Shown: positions 32,404-40,512 of the stretch, piece by piece
Numbering within the stretch: the first letter of the stretch is position 1
How the letters are laid out: the number at the start of each line of letters is the position of its first letter
Assembly: GCF_033446605.1 (NCBI RefSeq)
Contig: NZ_JAWQUO010000021.1
Span: 1-64,000, forward strand
From: Iodobacter sp025352645
GTDB lineage: Bacteria > Pseudomonadota > Gammaproteobacteria > Burkholderiales > Chitinibacteraceae
Direction of reading: 5' to 3'
DNA length: 64,000 bases
Translations under genes and position numbers: made by a program
The notes under the pieces: generated by a model
What the model was told of the DNA's origin: nothing
Seen by the model: the letters and a program-made list of their open reading frames with translations, nothing else
Database searches by the model: none

Positions 32404-32784
32404 TTAACCGTGCTTAGTCTTGTAATCTGCTACTGCCGCTTTAATCGCATCTTCTGCCAAGATGGAGCAGTGAATTTTTACTGGTGGCAGAGCCAGCTCT
32501 TCAGCAATGTGCGTGTTTTTAATGCTTAAAGCTTGCTCTAGCGTCTTGCCTTTTACCCATTCGGTAACCAAGGAAGATGACGCAATCGCCGAGCCACAGC
32601 CGTAAGTCTTAAACTTAGCGTCTTCAATAATGCCGTCTGCACCCACCTTGATCTGCAGCTTCATTACGTCGCCACAGGCCGGAGCACCAACCATGCCAGT
32701 GCCTACGCTATCGTCGCCTTTTTCAAACGCGCCAACATTGCGTGGGTTTTCATAGTGGTCTAGAACTTGTTCGCTGTATGCCAT
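32404..32784 (-). CDS. iscU: Fe-S cluster scaffold IscU
   Basis: 126 residues; clusters are built on it from sulfur given by IscS. All ligand motifs are intact: GAPACGDVMKL (Cys and Asp, about 34-44), KTYGCGSAIASSS (second Cys) and LPPVKIHCSILAEDAI (LPPVK site for HscA and third Cys). It follows iscS after 164 bases filled by a palindromic repeat. Confidence 0.95.
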   Translation of the reverse strand: MAYSEQVLDHYENPRNVGAFEKGDDSVGTGMVGAPACGDVMKLQIKVGADGIIEDAKFKTYGCGSAIASSSLVTEWVKGKTLEQALSIKNTHIAEELALPPVKIHCSILAEDAIKAAVADYKTKHG

Positions 32785-32844
32785 TTTGTGTGCCTCTTCA
32801 TTCGGTTGTTACTCGGAGTACTTTTAAACTTGCTCGTATCGCTT

Positions 32845-32948
32845 TTTAGCGATGGATCGCAGTCCTAGGCAAGGCGCGAAGCCACGATGTTTACTTTTGT
32901 AAACGAGCGGCTTTGCAACGCAGCATAGGGCTGGGAGCCGTCGCTAAA
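32845..32948. repeat. Palindromic repeat between iscS and iscU
   Basis: Outer arms TTTAGCGATGG (from 32845) and CCGTCGCTAAA (ending at 32948) pair, and inner parts AGGCAAGGCGCGAAGCC and GGCTTTGCAACGCAGC also pair around TTTACTTTTGTAAA. The right arm touches the iscS stop codon. A related element (CAAGGCGTCGAAGCCGCAGG) lies at 37930-38047. It could form a large hairpin in the iscS-iscU transcript. Confidence 0.75.
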
Positions 32949-34163
32949 TTAGTGAGCTGCCCATTCGATGGTGGAGATATCGATGCCTTCTTTATACATA
33001 TCCCAAAGCGGCGACAGCTCACGCAGTTTGCCGATTTTGCTGCGAATTAAAGTAATCGCAAAGTCGATCTCTTCCACGGTATTAAAGCGGCCGATGGTAA
33101 AGCGGATCGACGAGTGAGCCAGCTCATCCGAGCGGCCAAGGGCGCGTAATACATAAGACGGCTCTAAAGAAGCCGATGTACACGCAGAGCCACTAGATAC
33201 AGCCAGCTCTTTTAATGCCATCACCAGTGATTCACCTTCAACGTAGTTAAAGCTAACGTTCAGATTATGCGGAACGCGTTGCTCCATATCGCCGTTAAGG
33301 TGGACTTCTTCGATATCAGATAAACCTGCCCACAGGCGATCACGCAGCATACGCATGCGTTCCAGCTCGATGCCCATGTCTTCTTTGGCAATGCGGAACG
33401 CTTCACCCATACCCACGATCTGGTGGGTCGCTAGCGTGCCAGAGCGAAACCCTCTTTCATGGCCACCGCCGTGCATCTGTGCTTCTAAGCGAATCCGTGG
33501 TTTGCGGCGTACATACAGCGCCCCGATGCCCTTAGGGCCGTAAGTTTTATGCGCAGAAAAGCTCATTAAATCAACTTTAAGCACGGCCAAATCAATCGCT
33601 ACTTTGCCGGTAGCTTGCGCAGCATCTACATGGAAAATAATGCCTTTTTCGCGGCACAATTCGCCAATGACAGGGATGTCTTGAATCACGCCGATTTCGT
33701 TATTAACAAACATCACTGAGATCAGAATGGTATCTGGGCGAATCGCTGCTTTCAGTACGTCTAAATCCAGTAAGCCGTCGTCTTTTACATCTAGATAAGT
33801 GACTTCAAAGCCTTCGCGTTCCAGCTCGCGCATGGTGTCCAGAATGGCTTTGTGTTCAGTTTTTACGGTAATTAAGTGCTGGCCTTTTGCTTTATAAAAG
33901 TGCGCTGCACCTTTTAGGGCTAAGTTGTTTGATTCGGTTGCACCGGAAGTCCAGACGATTTCTTTTGGATCGCAATTCACCAGCGCGGCAACTTGTTCAC
34001 GCGCTTCTTCTACCGCAGCTTCTGCTTCCCAGCCAAAGGCGTGTGAGCGTGAAGCTGGGTTGCCGAAGTGCTCGGTTAAACAGGGAATCATCTTGGCCGC
34101 AACGCGTGGATCAACCGGTGTGGTGGCAGAGTAGTCAAGATAGATAGGTTTGTTTGCGCTCAT
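32949..34163 (-). CDS. iscS: Cysteine desulfurase IscS
   Basis: 404 residues; a PLP enzyme that takes sulfur from cysteine for Fe-S clusters, tRNA thiolation and other uses. The PLP Lys is in SFSAHKTYGPKGIGALYVRR and the catalytic Cys in VSSGSACTSASLEPSYV. The N terminus PIYLDYSATTPVDPRVA is typical. Its ATG overlaps the iscR stop (ATGA), so expression is coupled to the regulator. Confidence 0.96.
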   Translation of the reverse strand: MSANKPIYLDYSATTPVDPRVAAKMIPCLTEHFGNPASRSHAFGWEAEAAVEEAREQVAALVNCDPKEIVWTSGATESNNLALKGAAHFYKAKGQHLITVKTEHKAILDTMRELEREGFEVTYLDVKDDGLLDLDVLKAAIRPDTILISVMFVNNEIGVIQDIPVIGELCREKGIIFHVDAAQATGKVAIDLAVLKVDLMSFSAHKTYGPKGIGALYVRRKPRIRLEAQMHGGGHERGFRSGTLATHQIVGMGEAFRIAKEDMGIELERMRMLRDRLWAGLSDIEEVHLNGDMEQRVPHNLNVSFNYVEGESLVMALKELAVSSGSACTSASLEPSYVLRALGRSDELAHSSIRFTIGRFNTVEEIDFAITLIRSKIGKLRELSPLWDMYKEGIDISTIEWAAH

Positions 34164-34645
34164 TTTGCGGTGACTCCAGATTCAATACGAGAAGGCTTGA
34201 TGCTGCTGAGTAAAATGCTGTCGTTGCAGCGTTTTTGCTTGGCCTGATGTTTGTCTATTAATTGCGCCAAAGTAATGGAAGCCAAGTAGTCAAAGATCGT
34301 GCTGTTGAGGCTTGCCCAGAGGTCGTGCGTCATACATCGACCCTCATCATGGCAATTTTCTTTGCCGCCACATTGGGTGGCGTCTAGTGGCTCGTCCACC
34401 GCTAAGATAATATCTGCCACCGTAATCAGGCTGGCGTTTTTGGCTAAGCAATAGCCGCCGCCTGGCCCACGCACGCTGTCTACCAGCTCACGACGGCGTA
34501 GCTTGCCAAATAGCTGTTCTAAATAAGACAGCGAAATATGCTGGCGATCGCTAATGCCCGATAGCGTTACTGGCCCTGCGGATTCTCGCAGTGCAAGGTC
34601 TAGCATTGCCGTTACAGCAAAACGGCCTTTAGTGGTCAGTCGCAT
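34160..34645 (-). CDS. iscR: Rrf2-family Fe-S sensing regulator IscR
   Basis: About 161 residues from the ATG at 34645 (GAGGAAAA upstream; frame open to 34669). The winged HTH is in the first 60 residues (MRLTTKGRFAVTAMLDLALR), and the cluster ligands Cys-x5-Cys-x5-Cys-x2-His are all present (CGGKENCHDEGRCMTH). The [2Fe-2S] form should repress the isc operon through the site found over its own promoter. Confidence 0.95.
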   Translation of the reverse strand: MRLTTKGRFAVTAMLDLALRESAGPVTLSGISDRQHISLSYLEQLFGKLRRRELVDSVRGPGGGYCLAKNASLITVADIILAVDEPLDATQCGGKENCHDEGRCMTHDLWASLNSTIFDYLASITLAQLIDKHQAKQKRCNDSILLSSIKPSRIESGVTAK

Positions 34646-34668
34646 GATTTTCCTCTCATTACAGCCCA

Positions 34669-34701
34669 ATCGTAAAATACCAGAGTGATTTAGTCAAGTA
34701 T
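34669..34701 (-). promoter_or_regulatory. isc promoter with type 1 IscR-binding site
   Basis: On the minus strand a -35 box TTGACT (34692-34697) and a -10 box TACGAT (34669-34674) are 17 bases apart. A 25-base segment over the -35 (34677-34701) matches the type 1 IscR consensus of E. coli at all but two positions, with half-sites ATACTTGACT and CACTCTGGTAT. This is the same arrangement by which holo-IscR represses its own operon. Confidence 0.85.
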
Positions 34702-34740
34702 TATGAGGTAGGGGCACGACACGCGCCCTCTGCAGAAAGC

Positions 34741-35490
34741 CTAATCCACAATCCGGTTTAAATAATTAGGGTCAAACTGATCGCCACTGGCGCGCTCTAG
34801 ATCGCAGTTCATACCCAGCTGTTCAAGCTTGGCAAGAATAGCTTCGATGCGCTTATCTGTGGTTACAGAGTGATCGAGCATGCCGTGAATGGCTTTGACG
34901 ATAGGATCGTTCATGTCGGCAGAAATGCCATAGGCAGAAAAGCCCATTTGCTCAGCCTTGGCCTTGCGGGTTTTATCCACTTCCTCAATGATTCTGGCGG
35001 GGATGCCTACCGCGGTGGCGTTGGCAGGCACGTCTTTAACCAGCACCGCATTAGAGCCGACCTTGCCGCCTTCATGCACGGTTATCGGGCCGAGTATTTT
35101 TGCCCCAGCCCCAACAATCACTCCGCGCTCTAAAGTAGGGTGGCGCTTGCCTTTATTCCAAGACGTGCCGCCCAGCGTTACGCCGTGGTAAAGCGTGCAA
35201 TCGTCGCCAATCTCCGCTGTTTCACCAATCACAATGCCCATGCCATGATCGATAAATACACGGCGGCCTATGGTTGCGCCAGGGTGGATTTCGATGCCGG
35301 TAATAAAACGCGAAAAGTGCGAAACCATGCGAGCAAGTAGCTTGCAATCACGCCGCCACAGGCCATTGGCTACCAAATGCAGGGAGAGTGCATGAAAACC
35401 CGGGTAACAGCAGACCACTTCCCAGATGTTTCGGGCGGCAGGGTCGCGGTCGAAGACCACAGCGATATTTTCACGCAGACGAGCAAGCAT
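34741..35490 (-). CDS. cysE: Serine O-acetyltransferase CysE
   Basis: 249 residues; makes O-acetylserine, the carbon skeleton for cysteine. The N-terminal helical part is followed by a left-handed beta helix of hexapeptide repeats (GIEIHPGATIGRRVFIDHG, GDDCTLYHGVTLGGTSWNKG, HEGGKVGSNAVLV) and a C-terminal tail. The catalytic His pair is in IDHGMG and LYHGVTL. It lies just upstream of iscR on the same strand, linking cysteine supply with sulfur use by IscS, although the isc operon has its own promoter. Confidence 0.92.
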   Translation of the reverse strand: MLARLRENIAVVFDRDPAARNIWEVVCCYPGFHALSLHLVANGLWRRDCKLLARMVSHFSRFITGIEIHPGATIGRRVFIDHGMGIVIGETAEIGDDCTLYHGVTLGGTSWNKGKRHPTLERGVIVGAGAKILGPITVHEGGKVGSNAVLVKDVPANATAVGIPARIIEEVDKTRKAKAEQMGFSAYGISADMNDPIVKAIHGMLDHSVTTDKRIEAILAKLEQLGMNCDLERASGDQFDPNYLNRIVD

Positions 35491-35659
35491 AGGAGGGCAG
35501 CTAAGTTAGCAAAGTTGAGTATTTTACTCGACTTTGCGGCAGAAGGGGAATGCTTACATCCGTGGCTAAGCTTGACAAAAAACAGCGAAACCGCAAGCAG
35601 TGGCTTATTTTTAATGAAAGTATTTTATAAATACGTTGTATTTAAATAAGCAGGCCCCC

Positions 35660-37831
35660 ATGAACTTGCCAGATATCGGGATAATTGAAGCCATTTGCAC
35701 CGCTTGCTATGGCGATTCTTTTGCGGTGCTAGGAATGCACGCAGATGGCGCACTCAGTGTGAGGGCTTTTTTGCCCGATGCCACCGCTTGTGTAGTGATA
35801 GAGCAGGCTTCGGGCCGCCGCCTAGCGGCCTTAACCATGATTGATGCCCGCGGCTTGTTTGCCGGAACCATCCCTCGGCGCAAAAAGCCATTTACTTACC
35901 AGCTGGCCGTGAGTTGGGGCGAGCAGGAGGTGCTGCTGGATGATCCCTATCGTTTTGCGCCTATCTTGGGCGAAATGGATGTATGGCTGCTGGCGGAGGG
36001 CACGCATCATCGTCCGTTTGAAAAGCTGGGCGCGCATCCGCAGCAAATCGACGGTATTGATGGCGTGGCTTTTGCCGTTTGGGCGCCGAATGCCCAGCGG
36101 GTGGCCGTGGTGGGCGATTTTAACGGCTGGGATGGCCGCCGCCACGGCATGCGTCTACGTCAAGAGTGCGGGGTATGGGAGATTTTTTTGCCTGCTGTGC
36201 CACTGGGCGCTTGTTATAAATTTGAAATTCTGAGCATGGATGGTGGGCGTAATCTAAAAGCCGATCCTTACGCCTTTGCCGCTGAGCTGCGCCCCGGTAC
36301 GGCGTCTGTGGTGGCCGGTTGCCCTAGCAAAGTGGCGGAATTTAAGGGCCGCGAGGCCGCGAATAACGCACCTATCGCTATTTATGAAGTGCATTTGGCT
36401 TCTTGGCGCTGTGTACCAGAAGAGGATCAACGCTGCTTAAACTGGCATGAGTTGGCCGCGCAGCTGCTGCCCTATGTAAAAGAGCTGGGCTTTACCCATC
36501 TAGAGCTGCTGCCGATTAGCGAGTTTCCTTTTGATGGTTCATGGGGCTATCAGCCGCTGGGTCTTTATGCGCCGACGGCACGTTTTGGCACGGCGGCAGA
36601 CTTTAGCTATTTTGTGCAGGCCGCGCATGCTATGGATCTGGGGGTGCTGCTTGATTGGGTGCCAGGGCATTTTCCGAGTGATAGCTTTGGTTTAGCGCTA
36701 TTTGATGGCACGCCCTTGTTTGAGCACAGCGATCCGCGTGAAGGCTTTCATCATGATTGGAAAACGCTGATTTATAACTATGGGCGCAATGAAGTTAAAA
36801 ACTATTTAATCGGCAATGCCCTCTATTGGATAGAGCGCTTTGGGGTGGATGGGCTGCGGGTAGATGCGGTGGCCTCCATGCTTTACCGCGATTATTCACG
36901 CCCAGCGGGGCAGTGGCTGCCTAATGAGTTTGGTGGCAGAGAAAACCTTCAGGCGATCGCGTTTTTGCGAGAAATGAGCGAGGTTCTGGCCAGTGAATGC
37001 CCGCATGCCGTGACATTTGCCGAGGAATCTACCTCTTTTCCTGGCGTGACACGGGCGGCCAAGCAAGGCGGATTAGGCTTTAACTACAAATGGAATATGG
37101 GCTGGATGCACGATAGCCTTGGCTATATGCATCTCGACCCGATTTATCGTCAGCATCACCATAATCAGATGACCTTTAGCCTGATGTATGCCTTTGACGA
37201 GCAGTTTGTATTGCCGCTATCGCATGATGAAGTGGTGCACGGTAAGGGCTCGATACTGAGCCGAATGCATGGGGATACTTGGCAGCAGTTTGCTAGCTTG
37301 CGCGCCTATTACGCCTTTATGTGGGCTCATCCTGGCAAAAAATTATTATTTATGGGCTCAGAATGGGCGCAAATAAGGGAATGGTCGCATCAGCATAGTT
37401 TGGACTGGCATTTATTAGAATCTGCTTGGCATCGCGGGGTGCAAGCGTTGGTGCGCGATTTAAATCATAACTATCAGAGCCAGCCTGCTTTATATGAAAT
37501 GGATGCTAGCCCGAGTGGCTTTAAGTGGATTGTTGGCGATGACGCGCTGAATTCGGTGTTTGTTTTTACCCGCCATGCAGCGGACTCAAATGATTTTGTA
37601 TTGGTCATCAGTAATTTCACCCCAGAAGTGCGCCACGCATATCGTACAGGCGTTCCGCTGGCGGGGCGCTATATTGAAATCATCAATACCGATTCAACTT
37701 ATTATCAGGGCAGCAATGTGGGGAATGGCGAATGTCAAACAGATACCATTGTCAGCCATCAATATCCCCAATCCATATCTATTACCATTCCGCCATTAGC
37801 AACCCTATATTTAAAGTGGCTGGGTGAATAA
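35660..37831 (+). CDS. glgB: 1,4-alpha-glucan branching enzyme GlgB
   Basis: 723 residues from the ATG at 35660; makes alpha-1,6 branches in glycogen. In order: an N1 and a CBM48 domain (FAVWAPNAQRVAVVGDFNGW), then a GH13 catalytic barrel with LLDWVPGHFPSD, DGLRVDAVASMLYRDYSR (nucleophile Asp), FAEESTSFPGVT (acid Glu) and PLSHDEVVHGKGS, and a C-terminal all-beta domain. It opens the glycogen cluster. The ribosome-binding site is weak (CAGGCC). Confidence 0.95.
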   Translation: MNLPDIGIIEAICTACYGDSFAVLGMHADGALSVRAFLPDATACVVIEQASGRRLAALTMIDARGLFAGTIPRRKKPFTYQLAVSWGEQEVLLDDPYRFAPILGEMDVWLLAEGTHHRPFEKLGAHPQQIDGIDGVAFAVWAPNAQRVAVVGDFNGWDGRRHGMRLRQECGVWEIFLPAVPLGACYKFEILSMDGGRNLKADPYAFAAELRPGTASVVAGCPSKVAEFKGREAANNAPIAIYEVHLASWRCVPEEDQRCLNWHELAAQLLPYVKELGFTHLELLPISEFPFDGSWGYQPLGLYAPTARFGTAADFSYFVQAAHAMDLGVLLDWVPGHFPSDSFGLALFDGTPLFEHSDPREGFHHDWKTLIYNYGRNEVKNYLIGNALYWIERFGVDGLRVDAVASMLYRDYSRPAGQWLPNEFGGRENLQAIAFLREMSEVLASECPHAVTFAEESTSFPGVTRAAKQGGLGFNYKWNMGWMHDSLGYMHLDPIYRQHHHNQMTFSLMYAFDEQFVLPLSHDEVVHGKGSILSRMHGDTWQQFASLRAYYAFMWAHPGKKLLFMGSEWAQIREWSHQHSLDWHLLESAWHRGVQALVRDLNHNYQSQPALYEMDASPSGFKWIVGDDALNSVFVFTRHAADSNDFVLVISNFTPEVRHAYRTGVPLAGRYIEIINTDSTYYQGSNVGNGECQTDTIVSHQYPQSISITIPPLATLYLKWLGE

Positions 37832-37929
37832 AAATAAATAGTTAATTCATTAAGAGTGCCATACCTTGAACCACAGAGAACACGAAGAGCACAGAGTTTC
37901 ACAGAGAAGGCTTTAATTTTTTAGCCGAG

Positions 37930-38047
37930 TAAGTAGCGAATAAGTACTTGTGCAAAAGTTTTATGGCAAGGCGTCGAAGCCGCAGGCAGTACAGTTAGTA
38001 CGACAAGGCAAGACAACGATGCAAGAAAACTTTTGCCTATCTACTTA
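37930..38047. repeat. AAGGCG-type palindromic repeat nested in the glgB-glgX gap
   Basis: Arms TAAGTAG (37930-37936) with CTACTTA (38041-38047) and GCAAAAGTTTT (37952-37962) with AAAACTTTTGC (38026-38036) enclose GGCAAGGCGTCGAAGCCGCA and AGTACAGTTAGTACGACAAG. The core resembles that of the iscS-iscU repeat at 32845-32948. Confidence 0.75.
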
Positions 38048-38082
38048 ACAAGTTTTCATGATTTTTAAACAGATTCAACAAG

Positions 38083-38152
38083 CGTCATCCCCGAATGTTT
38101 TTGTCGGGGATCCAGCAGCGTAGCTGGATTCCCGCCTGCGCGGGAATGACGA
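38083..38152. repeat. GTCATTCCCGCG-type dispersed repeat nested in the glgB-glgX gap
   Basis: Three short stems in a row: ATCCCCGA/TCGGGGAT, CCAGC/GCTGG and TCCCGC/GCGGGA, with the flanks CGTCATCCCC and GGGAATGACG also pairing. This motif is a well-known dispersed intergenic repeat in many proteobacteria. One copy is complete in this window; a decayed relative may lie near 48795. Confidence 0.75.
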
Positions 38153-38342
38153 TGCTGATTTTAGGCTGTATTGAAAACGAATGATTCAGTACTTATGTGT
38201 TTATAAAACTTTTTCATGTAGATGAAAAACGTCGTGTTGCCCCGTTTGCTCTGTGTTCTCTGTGGTTCAAGATTTTGAGTTCTACTTAATAAAGCGCTGC
38301 TGCTAATTAGAAAATTGCAAGATTAAACAGGGGTCACACGCT

Positions 38343-40370
38343 ATGAAGCTGGAAGAAGGAACGCCGTATCCGCTGGGGGCAACCTTTGATGGTGATGGTG
38401 TTAATTTTGCTTTGTTTTCAGAGCATGCCACGCGTGTTGAGTTGTGCCTGTTTGATGCCTCGGGCATTAATGAGGCGGCGCGTTTTGAGCTAAGCGAATG
38501 CAGCAACAGCATCTGGCACGGCTATCTGCCGGATGCACCAACGGGGCTAGTGTATGGCTACCGCGTGCATGGGCCTTACGCTCCGCAGCAGGGCCACCGT
38601 TTTAATCCCCATAAAGTATTGCTAGACCCATACGCCCGTGCCATTGTGGGTGAGTTTGCTAATGATCCGCGCAGCTTTGGTTATCAAGAAGACCAACCTA
38701 GTTTGCCAGACCCAATCGATAACGCGGCGATTGCGCTAAAAGCCAAGGTGGTTGCCGAGCCTTATGACTGGGGTAGTGAAAAAGCGCCGCGTATTCCTTG
38801 GGTAGAAACGGTGGTTTACGAGGCGCATGTGCGCGGCATGACCATGCTGCACCCTGATGTGCCAGAGGATATTCGGGGTAGCTATGCAGGGCTGGCTCAT
38901 CCTGCGGTATTGGCTCACCTAAAAAAAATAGGTATTACGGCGATTGAATTATTGCCGGTGCATTTTTTTATTGATGAATCACATTTATTAAGGCAAGGAT
39001 TAAGTAATTACTGGGGCTATAACAGCCTAGGATTTTTTGCACCGGAAACACATTATTGGTCGGGGCGGGAAGGCACGACGCCATTATCTGAATTCAGAGA
39101 TATGGTTAAGTCACTCCACAGTGTTGGCATTGAAGTCTTACTCGATGTGGTATTTAACCACACCGCCGAATCCAGCGATATGGGCCCCACTTTATCTTGG
39201 CGTGGCATAGATAACGCTAATTACTATGTATTAAGAACCGGCCAATTAGATCAATATGAAAATTGGACAGGCTGCGGCAATGTACTTAATTTAAGCCACC
39301 CTCGCGTATTGCAAATGGTGATGGATAGCCTGCGCTATTGGGTAAGCCAATGTCATGTGGATGGTTTTAGATTTGATTTAGCCCCCATTCTAGGGAGGGT
39401 CGATCATCATTTTAGCGCCCAAGCGCCGTTCTTTATTGCCATTCAGCAAGACCCACTATTATCCGGTGTAAAACTGATTGCCGAGCCTTGGGATATTGGT
39501 AATGGTGGCTATCAACTGGGGCATTTTCCCAATGGCTGGGTAGAGTGGTCGGATCAGTTTCGCGATGTGATGCGTAAATTCTGGCTGCATGATGGCGTAC
39601 ACCGAGCACTATTTGCCCAGCGCTTTGCGGCATCCAGCGATTCATTCCATCGGCAGGGGCGGCGGCCGGTTTCGGTGGTGAATTTTATTTGTGCACACGA
39701 TGGTTTTAATCTGCGTGACATGGTTTCGTATAATCATAAGCATAATCAGGCGAATAAAGAACACAATCGGGATGGGCATAACCATAACCTCAGCTGGAAT
39801 TGCGGCGAAGAAGGGCCTAGCCGTGATGCTGGGGTTAATATCTTGCGATTACGCTGTATGAAAGCTATGCTAGCAACCGTTTTGCTGGCGCAAGGTACGC
39901 CGATGTTTTTGGCCGGAGATGAGCTGGGGCATACTCAGCAGGGCAATAACAATGCCTATTGCCAAGATAATGAAATTAATTGGCTGAATTGGGAGGCCGC
40001 CGAGCCTGGCCTTGCGGATTACGTGGGCGAGCTGATTGCGATTCGTAAATCCTGTGCGGTGCTGATTTCTGGCCGCTGGTGGACGGGCATTCATGATGAA
40101 TGGGGCAGGGCCGATGTGGAGTGGCTCAATCCCTCTGGCGCACCGCTGCATTCACACGACTGGCAGGATGCAGGCGGGCGGGCGATGATGGTCCAGTTGG
40201 GGGGGCGTTTGCTCATCATGCTTAATGCATCTGCTCACCAAGTGCATTTTCGCTTGCCCGCAGGGATGTGGAGCCTGAGACTTGCCAGCACGGGGGATGC
40301 CGAATCAGAAATCAATCCTCACGATTGCCGCGTGGCAGCAAGAAGTGTGACGATTTTAGAAAGCAGTTGA
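38343..40370 (+). CDS. glgX: Glycogen debranching enzyme GlgX
   Basis: 675 residues; hydrolyses alpha-1,6 links in the limit dextrins left by GlgP. A CBM48 domain at the start (PYPLGATFDGDGVNFALFSE) is followed by a GH13 isoamylase barrel with LLDVVFNHTAES, DGFRFDLAPILGR (nucleophile Asp), LIAEPWDIGNGGYQLG (acid Glu) and FICAHDGFNLRDMVSYN. C-terminal beta domain present. It follows glgB across a 511-base gap filled by repeats. Confidence 0.93.
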   Translation: MKLEEGTPYPLGATFDGDGVNFALFSEHATRVELCLFDASGINEAARFELSECSNSIWHGYLPDAPTGLVYGYRVHGPYAPQQGHRFNPHKVLLDPYARAIVGEFANDPRSFGYQEDQPSLPDPIDNAAIALKAKVVAEPYDWGSEKAPRIPWVETVVYEAHVRGMTMLHPDVPEDIRGSYAGLAHPAVLAHLKKIGITAIELLPVHFFIDESHLLRQGLSNYWGYNSLGFFAPETHYWSGREGTTPLSEFRDMVKSLHSVGIEVLLDVVFNHTAESSDMGPTLSWRGIDNANYYVLRTGQLDQYENWTGCGNVLNLSHPRVLQMVMDSLRYWVSQCHVDGFRFDLAPILGRVDHHFSAQAPFFIAIQQDPLLSGVKLIAEPWDIGNGGYQLGHFPNGWVEWSDQFRDVMRKFWLHDGVHRALFAQRFAASSDSFHRQGRRPVSVVNFICAHDGFNLRDMVSYNHKHNQANKEHNRDGHNHNLSWNCGEEGPSRDAGVNILRLRCMKAMLATVLLAQGTPMFLAGDELGHTQQGNNNAYCQDNEINWLNWEAAEPGLADYVGELIAIRKSCAVLISGRWWTGIHDEWGRADVEWLNPSGAPLHSHDWQDAGGRAMMVQLGGRLLIMLNASAHQVHFRLPAGMWSLRLASTGDAESEINPHDCRVAARSVTILESS

Positions 40371-40390
40371 TTTGAAAAATGTGTAATTCA

Positions 40391-40414
40391 TGTAGGGTGG
40401 GCACCTGTGCCCAC
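40391..40414. repeat. GTAGGGTGGGCAC-type hairpin repeat between glgX and pgm
   Basis: TGTAGGGTGGGCAC followed by GTGCCCAC forms an 8-bp stem (40397-40404 with 40407-40414). Relatives lie at 61682-61707, 63463-63498 and about 32315-32351. It may act as a transcription-attenuating hairpin after glgX. Confidence 0.7.
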
Positions 40415-40512
40415 ACGGATGCGCAAGATGCCATATGACGCGGGCGCAGCCATTTTATAAAACACCGTAGCCATCTCTTTACTCATAAAAAAACATCCAT
40501 CAGGTAGCCTTA

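Larger units (their letters stand above)
37866..38270. repeat. CACAGAG-type repeat split by two other repeats (glgB-glgX gap)
   Basis: The perfect 15-bp outer arms TTGAACCACAGAGAA (37866-37880) and TTCTCTGTGGTTCAA (38256-38270) are those of the compact 80-bp copy at 6790, but here they are about 375 bases apart. Between them lie two unrelated repeats, at 37930-38047 and 38083-38152. The whole 511-base glgB-glgX gap is thus made of repeats, and no gene is present. Confidence 0.8.
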
